Shown here one piece after another: positions 34,047 through 57,518 of a stretch of DNA of 64,000 bases. The notes below the pieces were generated by a model. That model made no database searches. It was not told where the DNA came from and worked only from the letters and a program-made list of their open reading frames with translations. The stretch spans positions 747,910-811,909 of the forward strand of contig JAJEKV010000147.1 of NCBI GenBank assembly GCA_021234155.1, in the 5' to 3' direction. This stretch comes from Isoetes taiwanensis (Eukaryota > Streptophyta > Lycopodiopsida > Isoetales > Isoetaceae). A program made the translations under genes and the position numbers. Position 1 is the stretch's first letter. Each line of letters opens with the position of its first letter.

Positions 34047-34623
34047 TGAGGATCATGGTTGTGATATGGAGTTAAAAAGCTTTTGTTTAGCTTGCTTAGC
34101 AGTGTTTATGCATATACATTGAGAGTATTGTGGATAATATATCCTTTGAATTTGTATTCTTGATGGATAGTGGGAATATATTGTATCTCAATGAGGATGG
34201 ATTTCTAGTAATGGTTTAAGTTTCAATTGTGCAAAAGGAAGATCACCACCATTAACAAGCTAGAATGTGCAAGTTTTGACAAGATCTCGAGTTGCCAGGA
34301 GGGTCAACTCGGCAGGCTCATCATAGTTGTCATTGGTGAAGATCATAGTTGTGATCTGGAGTTAAAAAGCTTTCGTTTAGCTTGCTTAGCAGTGTTTATG
34401 CATATACATTGAGAGTATTGTGGATAATATATCCTTTGAATTTGTATTCTTGATGGATAGTGGGAATATATTGTATCTCAGGGAGGATGGATTTCTAGTA
34501 ATGGTTTAAATTTCAATTGTGCAAAAGAAAGATTCAATTCTTCACCACCATTAATAAGCTAGAATGTGCAAGTTTTGACAAGATCCCGAGTTGCCAGGAG
34601 GGTAAACTTAGCAGGCTCGTCAC
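34047..34623. repeat. Two-copy tandem duplication, period about 290 bp
   Basis: Copy 1 (about 34047-34322) and copy 2 (about 34337-34623) share GGAGTTAAAAAGCTTT, a long identical tract through TATGCATATACATTGAGAG and ATATATCCTTTGAATTTG, and end CAGGAGGGT...GCAGGCTC. Identity is above 95 percent; copy 2 carries a 10-base insertion near 34535. Confidence 0.85.
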
Positions 34624-34980
34624 ATAATTTCCTAAATAACTCCCAAATGTGTGCCCCTCCATAGCTTCCAAAAATGTAAACGACACTTACATGTCATCCT
34701 GCCCTAGGTTCCAATAGTATTTTGACACATGTCACTTTTTATTTCGAGGAATGTTTAATAGATCTACTTACATTATGCTTTTACATACGTTCTAGTTTTA
34801 GTTGCGTTCTAGTTGCATTTTGTATTTTTAGTTGCACTAGTTCAATCACATATTTCTACTGGCTTTCAATCATATGTCTAACACTGCACAAACAAAATAC
34901 ACAAAGCAAACAATTAAGATTATCACAAAGATTATATTCACCATATTAGATCAAAATGTATCAATGATCAAAAGGATAAT

Positions 34981-35028
34981 ATAGAATATAATAGAATAGA
35001 ATGGAATGGAATGGAATAGAATAGAATT
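34981..35028. repeat. Pentanucleotide (GAATA/GAATG)n array
   Basis: A run of about ten imperfect five-base units. The same unit forms the tail of SINE-like copies at 31.2 and 58.4 kb, so this could be the tail of a further copy whose core is lost. Confidence 0.7.
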
Positions 35029-35504
35029 ATTGTCCCTAGTGCCCTTAGGCCCCTTGACTGATGTAGCATGGGCGAGCTCTCTCAGGGGGTGCTACTAGCG
35101 CATCATGCTTGTTTATTGTAGCCCTTTCGGAGGGCTTATCTTATTTTTTATTGATATCCGCACCCCGCTTATATTTGGCTTCATGGCCATGCGAGTGTGC
35201 TTTGCTATTACCAGCTTTGAGCTGTACACATTGTGGATTCCATTGTCCCACCTTTAATAGTGGGTCAAATTATGAACCCTCAGTTTTTGATGCACCAAAA
35301 CTGGAATGTGGAAATAAGCACCAGCCGGCGGGTTGTACCTGCTCTATCCTGGTGGTCGATCGGAGGTTCCCCTCACTGTCCCGACACTTAGCTCCTTTCC
35401 TTTTTCTACAGTTATTGTGCATAGTCTTGGTGCCCAATAGTGGTGCCCAGCGGCAACAAAGTCGTCACACTGACCTGGACTACATTAGTGAAGCCGATTA
35501 CTAT

Positions 35505-35570
35505 CAAGATTACCCCCCCTCCTCCTGAAGGTTTTTCGGGGAAAAACCTTAATAGTAATGGGCTCACTAA
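35505..35570 (-). mobile_element. SINE-like element head with hairpin
   Basis: 35528-35550 is a perfect hairpin: AAGGTTTTTC, loop GGG, GAAAAACCTT. With the flanking ATTACTATT and the G-run on the minus strand it matches the heads of the copies at 7224-7300 and 24982-25133. The 3' core and tail are missing. Confidence 0.5.
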
Positions 35571-36399
35571 TGCATGTTATTACTATCAGATTCTTCTTCC
35601 ATCATTCTGGAGCTACTTTTCCTTTTTCCCTTCTGTGGATTCTGGATTTTTCCCGCTGCCACTCATCCTTTTCCCAACGTTCTGAATTTTGAATTTTTTC
35701 CCCGATTTTATCTGATGCCACTTCCCCCTTGTTTTTCCTTCCTACTGTGCAGTATTATGGCCCCCACTGTTTACGGGAGTAACAACTAAATCATTGTCTT
35801 TTACTCTTCCTTTTCCTTCTGTACCCTTCTCGTATTGGCCTTCGTGTTTCTATATTTGACCAACCTTCTGTACATGTCCAATAAGCTCGGAAGTGATATT
35901 TTGCTGCCGAAATCCTGTTTTCAAACATTTCCTAAGCTGTAGGCGTTCATCTCATCCATAAGCTCATTTGCTCTCTGCTCTTTGTCGTCATATATTTTCT
36001 GGTGTTTACTGTCCTCTTGGTTTAAAACCCTTTGATGTCTTGACTGCTTCAAAACAGAGTAGTATGACAATACCCGATTATCGTCGTATCAAATTGGTTA
36101 CTATAGCATAGTATATCGAAGTCAAGTTCACTTTGCAACATGCAAATTGAAGATACAGTTATGAAATGCATGACTTAGAACACCATTGAACTGATGAGTT
36201 GTTATCTCCCTCTCTAAATCATCCCAATGGCGATGCAGAAACATGCCATCTTCAATCTCCTTGTCCTCTAGACTAAGAGCTCGTGAATCCACTCTAATAG
36301 GTCAAAAATTTTGATTACCAAGATGGGCAATTGACGCAGAAGCTAATATTGAAGCAAACGAACAAATCACTGTTGAAGCAGATGCAGAAGACAGAACTA

Positions 36400-37560
36400 T
36401 AGATTTACCTTTCTCACCTTCATCATTGTTTTTGGAACTAATGCTTATCATACACATTCAACTCTTCTTTGTAAACATCTTCAAACATTCGTCTAGAGCC
36501 ACTTGCGTTAAATGGATTCATGGCTATCTCCATGGTGGCCTTTGCTGCAATTCTACTGTTTTGTCATACGTAATGTACATCAATAAGTTAGTAATTAAAT
36601 AAGAAAGATAAAGTAATAAAAAACATCAAATGTTACCTTTGGAATGCCTGTATCGAATGAGGCCATGTCACCTCATCAACTCGAGATGATCAAGAAACCC
36701 AGGTTAGTAATTAATTAAGAAAGATAAAGTAATAAAAAACATCAAATGTTACCTTTGGAATGCCTCTGTCGAATGATGCCATGTCACCTTCATTCTAATA
36801 TCAAGTGGCACACCAACTCGAGATGATCAAGAAACCCAGGTCATCCGCTTACTCTTCCCATTGAAAGCACTGTGAACGCCAATAAGCTTCATCATATACT
36901 TCAAGAACTCCTACTACCTGCCACAATAGAACAGAAAGAAAATCAGAAAGCAAATTATAAGAAACGAAAGCAAACTTAGAATGAAGTCACTTACATTTTT
37001 ACGTGATGAAATGATAGCTTGCTTGAACATCTAGTTTTCATTACCATCTGCATAAGGATAATGTCGAACATATTGTTTGAAGGCCACAACAACATTTGCT
37101 TCGTAAACACGAAGTGGCGGTATCTGTCCATGCTGACATCATACTATTTTGAAAGCCTTTTATTATACTCTACAAATCCCTTTCCATTTTCTGATGCTAT
37201 CACAAAGTCTATCAGTTTCAAGCCCTCCAAGTATTCTTGCCCTCTAATTCCAAATCTGGATACACAATAGAAAAGAAGTCGCTTTTGCAGACCAACATAA
37301 TAATTCCATGGTCAACATTTGCTAACAGATCTTGTTCATTGGCAAAACTGGCTTCATCCACCATTTTTCTCTTTTTACACAAAGCTGTTGTCATCCTCAA
37401 CCTTCGGATAGCCGCAACACACGCAAATCTAGTCCTCACGAACACAACTGACTACTTGATATTAAAAGGAATCTCTTCCATAGTAATTTGCACAATCTTA
37501 TGCTCTTGCTCTCGCCAGATCATTACTCCAAATCGCCTAAACAGATCTTGAAGCCTACAC
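36400..37560 (-). pseudogene. Remnant of an unidentified multi-exon gene
   Basis: Several minus-strand stretches read like conserved protein: 37430-37560 (LFRRFGVMIWRE...KIVQITMEEIPF), 37218-37430 (EQDLLANVDHGIIMLVCKSD), about 37050-37240 (LIDFVIASENGKGFVEYN; YDVSMDRYRHFVFTKQM), 36780-36850 (VGVPLDIRMKVTW), and about 36430-36560 (AAKATMEIAMNPFNASGS). Frames change between pieces and stops interrupt them (for example after FNIK at about 37455). I do not recognise the family. One exon-like piece is tandemly duplicated (36587-36840). The remnant ends where the Helitron terminus begins. Confidence 0.4.
36587..36840. repeat. Tandem duplication of an exon-like segment, period 116 bp
   Basis: Copies start at GTTAGTAATTAA (36587 and 36703) and share AAAGATAAAGTAATAAAAAA, CATCAAATGTTACCTTTGGA and CTCGAGATGATCAAGAAACC. 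Copy 2 holds about 20 extra bases (CTAATATCAAGTGGCACAC) that are missing from copy 1, and these belong to the exon-like reading on the minus strand. Confidence 0.8.
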
Positions 37561-37568
37561 AAAAATAA

Positions 37569-37596
37569 CTAGTTATGGTGCCCGGCGTTGCCGGGC
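37569..37596 (-). mobile_element. Helitron 3' terminus (hairpin plus CTAG)
   Basis: On the minus strand: GCCCGGC, loop AAC, GCCGGGC (7-bp perfect stem), then ACCATAA, then CTAG, followed by T. This is the textbook Helitron 3' end: a GC-rich hairpin a few bases before CTRR with insertion before T. The element body must lie at higher coordinates. Its 5' end (A/TC on the minus strand) was not identified and no Rep-helicase ORF is visible, so it is probably non-autonomous or truncated. Confidence 0.7.
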
Positions 37597-40500
37597 TTTA
37601 GCAAATCTGGATAGTAGAAGGGAGCATGTAGTTTTGCACTTGTAGGCTTTAAGACATTGATGTTTTAGTGAATTGGCCTTTGTAGGCTTTAGAATAGTTG
37701 GTTTTAGATTTCTGTCTGTAATCTGAAGAGGTAGTATTTATGGAGTTTTAACGTTTGGGTGACCATATGATGAAGATTTATGTATAATAAAGGATGAACA
37801 ACATTATAATGGCAATGAAGTTGTGTCTTTTTATGTAGGTAGCCATGTAGTTGTAGACATCTACAAAATTACTGTATGTCCTTGTGTTCATATTTTCAAT
37901 TTCGTGCGTATTATCATTGCAATCATTTCTAGACTTCCATTATTCCTGTGGCACATGAGGATGTGATTATGATATATATTTCAATGTTCATCAAATTATA
38001 CTAATCAAATAGCTTTCTCAAATAGCTTTCTGTCACTAATGCTTCACATGTTGGCATTGCCAAACTTTAAAACAAAGCAATATGATATACAATTCACCTA
38101 TATGGTTGGTTTTATAGACCTAGTTTTGTGAGCAACTTTGTCTTGTTTATATAGTTGAGCGAACCTATACACTTAACTATATTAGAACTTATGTCTTGAT
38201 CCTATCTTAGCTTGCTTCACAACACGATTATTGCATGTCTTCTAGATGGATGCGAAATTGTTGCACAACATCATTCTTGCTTGGATGCAAGTGCCCCTAC
38301 TCTAGAGTTAGCATTATCATCTTTTCTATCTTCTCTTCTAGGTGGATGCAAGTTCTGGACATATGGCAATCACACATAAAAGTAAACTAATCATGGAAAA
38401 TACATTGAGTGAACCAACACATGGGACCGTTTTGAGTTGCGAGTGCACAAAAGGGATTATCGATTTGCATAGCTCTCCTGAGGTAGTGGAGTAGATAACT
38501 TCTATTACCATTGAACCTGGTGTAGAAGTTGAAGTCACCCTTGCAGATATTTGAAGCACCTGTACTATTTTTATGCATGTAACTTGCTTGGGAGCAGTTT
38601 TGTAATCTGCAAATTCTTGTTCTTTGATTTTGCTTAGATGTGCATATTATCATCCTCATTGTCAGCTCCGTAGCAACTGTGTTACAAAGCAATAAACCAC
38701 ACGAATATTCAAAGCAGGAAGAGCAAGTGCTATGATCGAACGAAAAATACCTACAATGGTTGTGCCTTTCTTAATGCAATCGAAAGAATAAATATTGAAG
38801 GAATGGTCTGTGATGCAAATAAAAAGGGGTAAGAATATGTACCTGAACAAACAGGCCCTCGGCGCAAACAATTTTGGAATGATGACATTGCTTTTCATGA
38901 AGCAATTGAGAACGCAGGGATTTATATTTTTGCTGATAACAGCAAGTAAATCATACCTAAAATACGAAGAATGAGAAGAAAATGTGAGTTTTGGCCAGCA
39001 TGCCATGAGTCATACATTGTGAAAATGATGTTTGTTGTCTAGAGTTATCAAGTTGTTGGAGGTACACATATCTCAGCCAGTGTTTCTCAATATGTAGCAT
39101 GATGGTGCTCTTGGTAATTCCCTTCCCCGATATATCTAAAGAAAGGTCTGAATGAGTAATATAGTTTATTCTTTTGAGAATCAATCAATCGAGGAGAGCT
39201 TTGCTACCTAAATTTCTGTTAAAACCAAAATGAAGATATCGCGGACATCTCTATCCCTCATTATCCTGCAAGGGTAGGTTTCAGGAAACAAAATCACATG
39301 TTTCAAAATCTCTAGCCTGTACAACAATCACTTCCTCTATATAACCTATGCCATGAACCATCAAGTTTAATCACATAAAGAACCATTGTATTCATGTAAT
39401 GAGACAATCTTATTGTTACCATTTTGGTGAAGAATGGAATGATGAGCATGCAAATACTCAAGGTTAGCACTGAATGCCTATTTGCAATCATGTACCAATG
39501 CAAAGCTAAATGACAATGAAAGCCTGATCTATACCTACCTTATGAGTTACAGGAATATAGAGAATTATATCTTCTGCCTAACCTCACATTAGATCATACT
39601 TTTAAAGCATAGGCAAGTCACTATTAACTGGGCATTGCAAGGAGACGATAGTTATCTTCTACCTAGAAACAAATTACATCATGCTCACTAAACAAAGGCT
39701 ATTTAGATGGTTGTACTTTGCAAAGGAGCACCCTGTGAATTAATGCCTCAACTACATTGATGCTAAAATACCATGTGAAACTTCTAACTCCTAATCCAGC
39801 CATTTAAAAGCTAAATAAAGAGCATCGTTATTAAACATGCATATCTAAGAATAGACGAAGCCATCTTCAATCCACTCCCATCTTTTTTTCTATTCTATTC
39901 ACTCTCATCTTTTTTCTGTCTGCATCCTTAGTGTATCAAATAACCAATTTGCTATTTCCTAGATAGTTAAACATGCCGATATTTTTCCCATGAGAACAAA
40001 TGCAAGAAATGTCTCTAATGAAAGATTGAGTGTGACATAATGGACTAACCTTAGCAAATAATGGAGCAGCCAAATAAATAGGAGAGTGGATGAACCTGAA
40101 CTTGTACAAATGCCAAGTTGAGATGCGCAGCAAACATCACAATATTACACTGCATAGCTACTGGAGATAAAAATAAATACGACTCAAAAATCTGCTTAAG
40201 ACTGTTTTACACCAGCATGATCCCTTGGAGGAAAAGTATTCACACCTGAAGTCATGCCACTCCACCTGGTCTATACAGTTATTGCCTTGCTCATAATCCT
40301 GCAGCTACAACCAGAACAATTAAAAACCTGATGCGCTTGCTTTTTTGCCATTTCTAACTTAACAAAAATGTTGTTTAACCTTTCTATATTGCATCGAAGG
40401 TTTCAATCATTTACTGGTCTTTTACAGTTCCAAAAAGCCAACGACCTGATTGTAACTGTGGAGATCCTTGATACACAGATTGTCATTCCACATCAAGACC

Positions 40501-41630
40501 CAAGTGGGACATGCAATTGATGCTTGTTGACCAATGGCAGGAGCATGAGGAATTGCTATACTGCCGTATCTCTTTTTATCAACAATGAATTACTTGGACA
40601 CAGAAGTAGCTCCCCTACTCTGTGTCATCGACACCATGCTTTCAAAAATCTCCTTTAAAAGCAATACTAAAGCAAGCGGAGGAAAACAAACAATGCATAA
40701 AACAATATGAGAAAAAAATATGACAAAACGATGTAGTGATAGAAGTAAAGTTATGCATCTAATGATGTATATTACCTTCATCTTTGCATGTCATTAAATG
40801 TGTCACCATGGCAGCTCCTCGAGATGTAAATGTACAAATCTTTGTGAATGGTAACTATTTCTAAAGCAAAAGTAAATTATTATGCTGGAAGTGAACTTAA
40901 AAAGCACCTTGAAAGCAGTTTTTGAGTCTTTTTGTCCTCTGCTTGCCATAATCATTGAGCAATGCTAAAGGTCAATGCTTTTTATATACTTATCTTAATG
41001 TAGAATTACATGCACCAAATATTGACGATGATTGTCCAGAAATTTCTAAAGTTGCACAAAAAGTAAAGATACTGACCTGCTCAGCCGTGGTCCAACCTGA
41101 TGCAGAAGTAATGGTTTAGAACTTGAAAATCAAAGCCATCCATGAATGTGAAGGTAATTTAGGATATGTAGGCATTTGAATTACAAACATGTGAAAAGCC
41201 TCCTCAAAATATATTTATTGTCTGGCTCAAAATAGTGAGGATGCAACTATACAGATACTAATAATGAATATGTGCACCTCTAAGTATTTGTATTCTCACC
41301 TATGAAACAGTTTTTCAGCCTGCAAAGGTCCTATACCTTTTCTATTCAAAGTTCCTGCTATAACTAAAGCTCATGTTCAAGCAAAAGTACCTTGCAGTGA
41401 GTAAGATTGTTTGTTTGAATGTGAACTCTAGGCACATCTTCAGCATCTTTCTTGGTGGCTGCACACCTCGATAACAACGAAAACTCAGTTTTGATTCTCA
41501 TGCGTGTATCCTATTCTCATCCTATTGTTTGATTACTCTAGTATCCATATATGCAACATAAAGCCTTCAAGTATTCCATCTTATCAAACATAGAGAAGAA
41601 AAGGAAGAAAAGAAATGCCATTAAGCTGGT

Positions 41631-41690
41631 TAAGCAGTAGAGGTAGAGGTAGGAAAGAGTTAAGCAGTAGAGGTAGAGGTAGGAAAGAGT
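41631..41690. repeat. Perfect 30-bp tandem duplication
   Basis: TAAGCAGTAGAGGTAGAGGT followed by AGGAAAGAGT occurs twice head to tail. It produces an artefactual Leu/Pro-rich repeat on the minus strand. Confidence 0.9.
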
Positions 41691-43129
41691 TGCAAATCCA
41701 CACAGATCTATACAACAAAACAAAAGCCTGTCTTTGAATATGGTATACCTGCAATAATAATAGGCAAATCGGACATAGCAAGCAAGCCAAAACCTCTGAT
41801 AGTTTATCACAGGAGAGAAGCCATAACGTCCTAGCATGAATCCATGCACGTTTTTCTGTAGTAACAAATTGACAATAAGCCAGTCAATACCAAATTCGTT
41901 TATTTAGTACCAAGTCTGCAAGATGATATCCATTGGTAAAATATAAGCTGGAATCTAGAATAGCGCAAAAGGATTTAATAAAGAGAAGGAACAATTTCTT
42001 CTGCCCATGTTTTACCTCAAATCGAAAGCAGAATTGCATAGTAATGGAATGTATCTACCATCTCTTTGCAGAAGGTCTGAAGGAGAACATGAAATCTGCT
42101 TCTTCAACTCAACTGCAGAAAAGAGAAAAATATGGTTTAGGTCTTCACTAAACCATAAACCTGATTAACATGAATCCTAGAACTTCACCAGACTCCCTCA
42201 AAAATATTTTATATCAGAAGGTCAACATAGCAGAAGAGAATTAGGTCTTAAGTAACATGCTGGAAAGTTAAAGAGTTAAGAACATCCGTTTCTGAAATCA
42301 GAAAGATGCGTTTCTTGATTAATTGGTATAACGAAAATTGAACACCATGGGACGTTAGTTTGGGGTTGCAAGCAGAAAAGCGTTGCCACTGAGAGAAAGA
42401 AACGTGAAGACTTACATGGAAACTTAAGCTCCCCAGGCTGAATATTAAGTAACTCCGGCATGATTTCTGCAGATTTTGAGCCCTTTACTACCGAAAATGG
42501 ATCGAAACATACCAGTTACGGCCTCTACAGAATCTAAGATGCCTGCATAAAGATAAAGGGGAATGATTACCCTGTCGATCCTCTTCTCCAAAATTGTAAG
42601 GGGGTAAATCTCGGATATGCATGCCGGATTCAAAAGGGCAAATCGAAAAGCCACCCAGGATTAGCTATAGATAGATAGAAATGTCCTCCATACTCCATCA
42701 CGTTCATCGTGGCATACGCATGCCGGATTGAAAGGGCCTAACTCAGGAAGGGGCAAAATCAAAACCCAAATCAATGCCAAGGAAATTTTGCCGATTTTTG
42801 GCAAATCGGAATTATTTTCCGGCCGCCAAAACCCTTGAAACCTTAGGAAATCAAATTAAAAAAAAATTCCAAAAACTTTTCGGGCCCCCGGAAAAACCAA
42901 ATTTAAACAATAGGATATCAAAATATATAAAAGAAATAGAACAAATAAACAAATCAAATCGAAATAAACTCAAATACTTACATTTCATAGGGGAACATGC
43001 GCCCTCTAACTTCATAACTTGAAACATAAAGATCTATATATGCAAACTGCTTCAAATTGAGTTCCTCTATCTTTTTATCAACAAAATGTCCCAAATGGAC
43101 CCTCCAACTGTTGAAACGTCTCATGGCCA

Positions 43130-43516
43130 CTATATTTTGGCCCTAGATGTATTGATTCCTTCCTCATGAACTTCTAGCAAAGCTTGATCCAGTTTCAGAA
43201 AGGAAATTCCTGCTTTACCTGAATTCTTCGTATCATGTTCAGATGCAACATGTGGAATAACCATACTTAAATGCCCTTTCAATTCTGTCTCTTTCAGATA
43301 TTCAGTAACTGTTTTATCACAAAATTCCTCTTCAAAAGATATCTCTTTATCCTCTACGTTAGTAATATCAGGTAAAACTGAATCTTCAGTACTGCCAGTA
43401 GCCTGAGACATATGCAGATCAAAGCTTGAAGTCAATTTCATGCCTGCAAGCCTCCGTTGACTACTCTCAGCACCTCCAAACACAACATATAATGCATGCA
43501 AGATAGAAAAACCCAT
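43130..43516 (-). other. ORF of 128 codons, unknown
   Basis: A minus-strand frame begins MGFSILHALYVVFGG and continues with an acidic, normal-looking composition (VEDKEISFEEEFCDKTVTE). No family is recognised and no adjoining exons were found. It could be an exon of a decayed gene or chance. It is listed because its composition is less biased than that of neighbouring ORFs. Confidence 0.2.
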
Positions 43517-44330
43517 GATTCAACCTCCAGAAATCTAAATAGAAGAATCTTCAACCTACACAACAAAACCAAGGCTAAGATATGAAAAAAAACAACCTAC
43601 AGCTTCCAAAGAATGTCAAACTTGTAGCCTAAACTTGAAAACAAAGAATGATGACCTTAAGTAGATAGAATGTCGAGTAAAGACGCTCTTCCCAGTAATC
43701 TTGACGAAGAAATATAGTCAACAGGATGCTCCAACACTTGAGGCCACTGAATCTACAAAGAAAAAAAAAAAACAAATAGCTTAATATCGTACAAACTCGC
43801 TAAAATCAATAAAAATCTTATACAACTCACTAGAGCATACCTTAAACTCCAAAATTGTGCAAATTACTCCAAGATCATCCAATCGCGAAAAACGATGGCG
43901 CCAGACAATATTGCAAGGATGCAGCTTGCAGACTCCAAGCACCAGCGATGCTCCACCAAAAGATCCGACAACGGCTCACCTTCACGGACAAATAGGGGTA
44001 AGAAAGAAAGAGAGAATGGAAGGGGAAACATGGGCTTTTTGTGCCATGCAGGATGACATGTAAATGTTGTCCACGTAATAAGAATGTCAATTTACTTGAC
44101 ATTCCTGGGATGTCAACCAGGCTCTGTGCTCTCACATGTTGCCTAGTTTCCATCCTAGGAATGTCAAGTGAAAGAATTGCCTAAACAACTACCAAAATAT
44201 TGCTTGAATCGACATGATTAACTGATAGTGACATATATAAAAGACATTGAACATGAATATTAAACAAACTCTCCACATGTAAAAAAACTTATCTGTCAAA
44301 TATTGTTCGTCTTTTGCATTGCACTTTGAA

Positions 44331-44480
44331 TATTATGGAAAATATGGAGGTCAGAATTCTCTAGGCTCACACTTAGTTCAATTTTTGTAGGTTCAAAATT
44401 AAGTTCCTTCCATCCTTTTAACTTAGTGCGAAACCTCCTTTGTGGCGAGTTAGACAAAAGAACTATTTGCAGTGGCCTTG
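44331..44480. repeat. Diverged direct repeat, copy left of MOR1
   Basis: Aligns with 59275-59420 in the same orientation: CTC(T/C)A(G/A)GCTCA, AGTTCAATTTTTG-like, TTC...CTT-TTTAACTTAGT(A)CGAAA-like, GCGAGTTAGACAAAAGA against GCAAGTTGGATAAACGA. Identity is around 60-65 percent by eye. The two copies bracket the MOR1 gene. Confidence 0.45.
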
Positions 44481-45000
44481 GCCACCACAAAACATTTCCT
44501 CTATCATAAATTATACCTACTCAATTTTGTCCCACATAGGCAACATGAAATGGTGAAACTCAATATAAATTATGTAAAGATGAAGAGAAGGAATTCTCCC
44601 ATGCTATACATCGAACAATTAACTCACTCACAATGACGTGATTGGCCTAATTTTATTGGTGGCGACATTACCTTTTAAATAATGTGAAATGGTAGGTGAG
44701 TGATCTCTACAAGGCCACAAATGATGAAAAACACCAAAGACCTCAAATGGTAATAAACACAAGCTGTGGGGTCACAAGCAATTGTAAGACTCCAAAAACT
44801 ATTAACCCATCCTACAACCAAGGATAGTTAATAGAAAACGTCTCTATGCTTTTATAAATGGATAAATAACTACGTTTGCTATTAATTTTATGCATTATGA
44901 ATCCTTAGGTGGTTAGCACGTGATGTCGTGATGTTGAAACATATGCAGATTCTTATAAAGCATGACAAAACAAGAGCTGCCCCGTCTCTATCATCAGTTA

Positions 45001-45030
45001 GAAGAAGAAGAAGAAGAAGAAGAAGAAGAA
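45001..45030. repeat. (GAA)10 microsatellite
   Basis: Ten perfect GAA units about 0.9 kb upstream of the MOR1 start codon. Confidence 0.95.
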
Positions 45031-45626
45031 AAACATAGAAAGTGTGTTCAATGGTGAGCAATTAAGTTGAAAATAAGAGATGATGGATTTAAATCTCATT
45101 ATTATAACTCTAACATGAAAATAACTAGGATTTTTTTGAAACTAAATAATAGATGCGATAGAATATCAGGATTGCCCTTAGAAATGTTGGAACAATAGAA
45201 ATGTTCCAGCACAAACAGTCATTGCCCTTAAATCCCCCAACTCTTAATTAAACAGATCTCAAAATCCCCCAAAATCCACCTTCTAAACAAAGGCAATCCA
45301 GAAAAGAATCAAGGGTATTGTAATTCCCTAAAAACAAAAAAGAAATGGTAGTTTATGGGTTATTTTTTTGCAAAATGGCGATGGTAGGGACTAGACATTC
45401 TGTAATGAAGTTGAAGTCGAGGCAAAGATTCTGGCGTGGAAAGGGGAGGCACATTATCTCTCTCATCAATCCCGTCGTCTTCCTTATTTTTTTCCCTCTC
45501 TTTCTCTTTCCAGCATCGCATTCATGTGCCTAGGCGTGCGTTTCTGTATCGAAGCTTAGCTTCTGCATCTACCGGAGCTCGAGGCGCTAGATTTCTCTTC
45601 CTGATCTTTACCACCGGCCTTAGATC

Positions 45627-45905
45627 TGGTAATATCCATTTTTTCAATTCACTCATTTATCTGCCTCGATCTAGATCACATTAGCTCTTCCCCTGGATCT
45701 GCTCTAAATCCGACATTATCTCAGTGCATCTTTAAGTTGAAGAAGAAGATTCACTACGTGCCTAAGCAGGTTTTCCATATAAGAGAACTTTACACCAGAG
45801 GATTGTTGGTTGCATCTTTCGTAGTTTAAGGATTTCGTTGCCCAGCTTTGAGTGCCGGGCTTGTGGCATTGCAACCTCATGCACGTTTTGTTACACAATT
45901 TCTAG
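45627..45905 (+). other. Probable 5' UTR intron of MOR1
   Basis: A donor GATCTG|GTAATAT (about 45627) and an acceptor TTTCTAG (ending at about 45905) flank the stretch just before the start codon at 45915, and the region upstream (45430-45626) is C/T-rich leader-like sequence. A leader intron is common for such genes. It is inferred from splice consensus only. Confidence 0.35.
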
Positions 45906-45914
45906 TTTGTTGAC

Positions 45915-57518
<11,604 letters not shown>

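Larger units (their letters stand above)
30477..36400. other. Intergenic, repeat-rich, no gene seen
   Basis: I see no recognisable protein. The interval holds a SINE-like 3' end (31211-31250), a partial palindromic repeat (31846-31890), a two-copy tandem duplication (34047-34623), a pentanucleotide array (34981-35028) and the head of a SINE-like element (35505-35570). ORFs at 33384-34006 and 35109-35685 have biased composition and no motif. Confidence 0.5.
37597..45000. other. Geneless stretch, possibly Helitron body and decayed DNA
   Basis: No gene is identified. It contains a 30-bp tandem duplication (41631-41690), a small inverted motif GAATGTCAA/TTGACATTC at 44082-44104, and a diverged repeat at 44331-44480 that recurs beyond MOR1. 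The interval 42870-42960 is A-rich. If the Helitron at 37569 is intact its 5' end should lie somewhere here. Confidence 0.4.

Noticed and set aside
35109-35685. 139-codon ORF with hydrophobic start, possible secreted protein
   Set aside because: It reads into the SINE-like head repeat at 35505-35550 and has no conserved motif, so it is probably chance.
37019-37551. Plus-strand ORFs at 37.0-37.5 kb
   Set aside because: The minus strand carries the protein-like readings, so the plus-strand frames are their shadows.
41538-41867. Hydrophobic ORF with a repeated Leu/Pro motif that might be a membrane protein
   Set aside because: The repeat is the translation of a perfect 30-bp DNA duplication, and there is no conserved family or splice context.
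44082-44104. GAATGTCAA/TTGACATTC hairpin as a regulatory site
   Set aside because: A 9-bp stem with a third nearby copy of the word looks like local repeat noise, and no gene is adjacent.
45345-45684. ORFs just upstream of MOR1 as a separate small gene
   Set aside because: The sequence has 5' UTR character (C/T-rich) and the ORFs cross the probable leader intron.
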